Positions 29,636-32,169 of a DNA stretch of 32,169 nt are shown piece by piece. Position 1 is the first letter of the stretch. Every line of letters begins with the position of its first letter. The notes beneath the pieces were generated by a model. That model was not told the DNA's origin. It saw only the letters and a program-made list of their open reading frames with translations, and made no database searches. The position numbers were made by a program, and so were the translations under genes. The stretch comes from a virus: IMG/VR virus record IMGVR_UViG_3300034190_000777, positions 1-32,169 of that record. One strand, given 5' to 3'.

Positions 29636-31600
29636 ATGGCAACTTCTGAATACGAATTAGGTAATTGGTTAATAAATAACGAGGCTTTGGAAGGAACTGA
29701 AGATTACGAGCAAAAAGCAGATTTATTTATAAAAATGACTGATAAAAGTACTAGAAAAGAAACAGAAAATTCTCTAGGTAATTGGTTAATAAATAACGAG
29801 GCTTTGGAAGGGACTGAAGAATATAACAAAAAAGCAGACGAGTTTCTGTCTTACTCTAATAAAGTCGAGGAAGATAAAAAAGAAGAAAACAACAACATGG
29901 CGGCTTACATGCGCGGTGCTGCTCAAGGCGCTACTTTTGAAATGTTTGATGAAGCCAAAGCAGGCGCTTTAGCGGTTGGTGACTTCTTGACTAACAACCC
30001 TTCAGAAAGTTCTTTTGGTGATCTTTATGAGTCTCGTAAGGAAACAGAAAACAAGCTGTTAGAGGACTATCGAAAAAACAACAGCAAGTCTTACTTGGGA
30101 GGTCAAATAAGCGGAAGCGTTGCTACTATTCCTCTTGGCGGTGGTTTGGGTAAAGCAGGTCAGTTTTTGTTTGGTGTTGGCGGTCGAGGAGCCACTGTTG
30201 GACAAACTGCCGCAAGAACAGCAGGCGCAGGAGCAGCTCAAGCAGGATTAGCTGGTTTTGGTGCTGGTGAAGATTTAGAAGATAGGCTTACTAAAGCATC
30301 TATAGGTGTTGGAGTAGGCGGATTAGTTGGTGGAAGCGTAGGCGCGGCGGGTTATAAATTAGCTGAAAAAGTTGCTAACTCTTCTACTGGTCTTGTGAAT
30401 AGCGCGGCAGGTTTAGGAGCAAAGACTAAAAGCTCTGTAGAGCTATCTCAAGAGCTAGAACCTCAGCTTCAAAAAGTAGCAAAGCAAGCAAGCACTGCTC
30501 GTAACTCAGCTTATAACAGTTGGCGTGAAAGGTTGGATTATGTTCTTAACAAAACTAAAGCTAAAGTAACTCGTAACGTTGATCAAGACAATGCACCTGA
30601 AATAATTCCTATGGGCGCGTTAAAGGCAATGATAGACGGTACTCAGGGTTTGTTAACAGATCAAAAAAACATACTGTCGATTCTTCAGAAGCCTCCTAAA
30701 GTTAGTATCGAAACTTACAAGCAAATGTATAAAACAGCGTGGGACTTACAAAGTCAACTTCCTCCTGCTGAAGCAGCCACTCTTGCTAAAAAGTTATTAG
30801 ACATTAAAGATTTTGAATATAAACACTTAGACGAGATGTTTGGTTCTTTTAAGATAGGGTCTGCTCGAAAAAAGATAGACGAATCTGTTAAAGGTTTTGA
30901 AACTGGTGTGTTTTTAAACAAAGAGTTAGTGACTAAAATGGCTAAAGGAGAACCATTAGATGCTACGTTTGCAGCGCAGTTTCTTCCTAAGAATACCGCT
31001 AGTTTAGATAAGTTTTTAAAACTAAAGAATCGAGTTTCTTCTTGGGCTAAGGAAGCTAAGTTATCTCCTAAAGAAGCAGATGAAATACTAGCGCCTTTGA
31101 GGGCTAACGCTTTAGCGGATGTTGTTAATAACCCTAAGCTTTTAGAAGCCGTTGCTAACCCTAAAACAACAGCAGATTTAGATATTGTTAAACACTTCCA
31201 ATCTATGTTATCTCCAGAGCAGTTTAAGTTTGTATCTAGACTCGCAAATGCTCCTAAAGGACAGATAGCTCAAAGACTAGAATCGTTGTCTGCTTACTAC
31301 ACAGCTTCTGGAGTATTATCAGGGATAGGCGTTGGTGGTGCTGTAGCAGGCGCTGGTGGTGCAGCAGGGATGACTATATTAGGACTGTACCTAGCAAGCC
31401 CTGTTTTAATGCGTTCTTTGGCTTCTAAACCTCAAATACTAGCTTTAGTTAACAAAGTTACTAACGCTCCAGCAGGAACGTCAACAGAGGCTCTAGCAAA
31501 ATCTACAGAAATGTTAGGGAAAGCTGCTATTAAAGCAGGAATCATTACTCCAACAGCGGCTCTAGCTTCTGTGTCTTCAGGAGCAAAGCAACAACAGTAA
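29636..31600 (+). CDS. 654-aa probable ejection protein with duplicated N-terminus
   Basis: The first 80 residues hold two nearly identical units (LGNWLINNEALEGTE, residues about 8-22 and 47-61), similar to short virion-protein repeats. They are followed by a Gly/Ala-rich part with possible membrane segments (about 150-240), helical sequence, and a second hydrophobic glycine-rich segment near 555-590 (SGVLSGIGVGGAVAGAGGAAG). A last gene of the late block with this composition fits a T7 gp16-type ejection protein, although I see no transglycosylase motif. A strong terminator begins directly after its stop. Confidence 0.7.
   Translation: MATSEYELGNWLINNEALEGTEDYEQKADLFIKMTDKSTRKETENSLGNWLINNEALEGTEEYNKKADEFLSYSNKVEEDKKEENNNMAAYMRGAAQGATFEMFDEAKAGALAVGDFLTNNPSESSFGDLYESRKETENKLLEDYRKNNSKSYLGGQISGSVATIPLGGGLGKAGQFLFGVGGRGATVGQTAARTAGAGAAQAGLAGFGAGEDLEDRLTKASIGVGVGGLVGGSVGAAGYKLAEKVANSSTGLVNSAAGLGAKTKSSVELSQELEPQLQKVAKQASTARNSAYNSWRERLDYVLNKTKAKVTRNVDQDNAPEIIPMGALKAMIDGTQGLLTDQKNILSILQKPPKVSIETYKQMYKTAWDLQSQLPPAEAATLAKKLLDIKDFEYKHLDEMFGSFKIGSARKKIDESVKGFETGVFLNKELVTKMAKGEPLDATFAAQFLPKNTASLDKFLKLKNRVSSWAKEAKLSPKEADEILAPLRANALADVVNNPKLLEAVANPKTTADLDIVKHFQSMLSPEQFKFVSRLANAPKGQIAQRLESLSAYYTASGVLSGIGVGGAVAGAGGAAGMTILGLYLASPVLMRSLASKPQILALVNKVTNAPAGTSTEALAKSTEMLGKAAIKAGIITPTAALASVSSGAKQQQ
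29658..29820 (+). repeat. 46-base direct repeat with one mismatch, period 117
   Basis: Bases 29658-29703 recur at 29775-29820 with a single A/G difference, which gives the repeated LGNWLINNEALEGTE in the product. The period of 117 bases equals 39 codons, so the duplication is in frame. Near-identity at silent positions indicates it is recent or homogenised. Confidence 0.92.
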
Positions 31601-31642
31601 ACTAAAAAGCCCTGCGTAGCTGACTACACAGGGCTTTTTAGT
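31601..31642. terminator. bidirectional terminator between late genes and reductase
   Basis: The 14-base arm ACTAAAAAGCCCTG pairs perfectly with CAGGGCTTTTTAGT. Inside, GTAG and CTAC form four more pairs around a CTGA loop. T runs flank the G/C stem on both strands, so it can stop both the rightward late transcript and the leftward reductase transcript. Confidence 0.92.
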
Positions 31643-31713
31643 ACCTACAATTTACACTTTTGGTTTACCTTTGTGCATGTTTGAGTAGTAATACACCGCA
31701 TACCAGCACTTTA

Positions 31714-32169
31714 TTAAACCAACTCGCATGCGCCTCCAGTACATGCTAACTCTTGTGACCCTGTGGTGTTATCTTCTTTCTCGAAGTTACCTAGGTCAAC
31801 CCACTCAACACCTTGTGGCATAGCTGCTAATAGCTCTTCATACTTCTCAGCAGTGATGTCTTCATACGGAGCTTGCTGATACAGATGATCACTAAACGGC
31901 AACAAGCTGATACCGCTACAGATGTCAAAGTTATCCCAGATCCATTGTGCTACCTGCAAGAACTCATCATCGGTGTAGTATACAGTGATGCTTGGTTTAT
32001 GTTCACACCAGTGGTTCTGGTATGCTTTCCAAAGCTGTAGCTGTTCCATAGCACCTACCTGACTCACTGTAACGCTAGTGTCTGGAGCCTTAACCGGGAA
32101 GCTAAAGACAGACGAGGCAGGACTCATGACATCTTGTTCAACAGGGAAGCCAGCTTCGGACATAAAGAT
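31714..32169 (-). CDS. C-terminal part of class II ribonucleoside-triphosphate reductase, cut by the right edge
   Basis: The frame is open through the right window edge (codons before the first Met at 32163 are also open), so only the last 150 or so residues of a larger protein are present. Landmarks: QLWKAYQNHWCEHKPSITVYYTDDEF, SGISLLPFSDHLYQQAPYEDIT, and the final CTGGAC with two cysteines four residues apart, three residues from the end. These match the C-terminus of adenosylcobalamin-dependent monomeric reductase (RTPR), in which the CX4C pair is re-reduced by thioredoxin and passes electrons to the active site. It supplies deoxynucleotides for phage replication. The active-site barrel and cofactor part lie outside the window. 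Confidence 0.85.
   Translation of the reverse strand: MFMSEAGFPVEQDVMSPASSVFSFPVKAPDTSVTVSQVGAMEQLQLWKAYQNHWCEHKPSITVYYTDDEFLQVAQWIWDNFDICSGISLLPFSDHLYQQAPYEDITAEKYEELLAAMPQGVEWVDLGNFEKEDNTTGSQELACTGGACELV

Overview
The window is most of the genome of a lytic, tailed, podovirus-like phage, probably from an aquatic environment. The evidence is a T7-type replication set (family A DNA polymerase, primase-helicase, 5'-3' exonuclease, single-strand binding protein), a full head and short-tail morphogenesis block (terminase, portal, scaffold, capsid, adaptor, nozzle, fibres, large ejection-type proteins) and dense packing with overlapping genes. No integrase, repressor, tRNA, rRNA, CRISPR array or insertion sequence was seen. 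No phage RNA polymerase is present in the window; the promoters I can read are bacterial sigma70-like. At the right edge is the C-terminal end of what looks like a class II (B12-dependent) ribonucleotide reductase. Together with the layout, this recalls the cobavirus-type marine podoviruses of Zobellviridae, but that placement is inference.

Layout. (1) 1-10496, all minus strand: the early/replication half. Reading in the direction of transcription from 10496 downward it holds small unknown genes, a one-membrane-segment microprotein, a Gp88-like protein, a short cytosine-methyltransferase-like protein, a terminator (8454-8482), a string of small unknown genes, primase-helicase, a zinc-ribbon protein, DNA polymerase, an internal promoter (3250-3279), SSB, exonuclease, two HNH nucleases, a metallophosphoesterase, and a DUF3310-like gene cut by the left edge. 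(2) 10497-11298: a non-coding divergent control region with a strong leftward promoter, an alternating purine/pyrimidine tract, three copies of a 26-bp element with inverted ends, a G-quadruplex-type G-run block, and a strong rightward promoter. (3) 11299-31600, all plus strand: the late half. It holds small terminase, M15 peptidase endolysin, large terminase, portal, four small mostly basic proteins, two small proteins, scaffold, major capsid, a terminator, a heptad-repeat fibre stalk, an S74-chaperone fibre, holin-like proteins, a long structural protein, head-tail adaptor, nozzle, a small fibre protein and three probable ejection proteins. (4) 31601-31642: a near-perfect hairpin serving as a probable bidirectional terminator, then the minus-strand reductase.

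How it works together. Divergent sigma70 promoters at 10531-10558 (left) and 11095-11123 (right) start the two halves, and secondary promoters re-initiate transcription ahead of SSB (left), ahead of the pre-capsid genes and at the holin (right). Genes inside each block are mostly joined by ATGA or TAATG stop-start overlaps, so translation is probably coupled. The polymerase carries tyrosine at the position equivalent to E. coli Phe762, in line with a virulent life style, and appears too short to hold a T7-type thioredoxin-binding insertion. Most of the window is an ordinary phage. The parts most worth a second look are the divergent control region, promoters fused to stop codons, the holin promoter that collides with its start codon, and several recent in-gene duplications.
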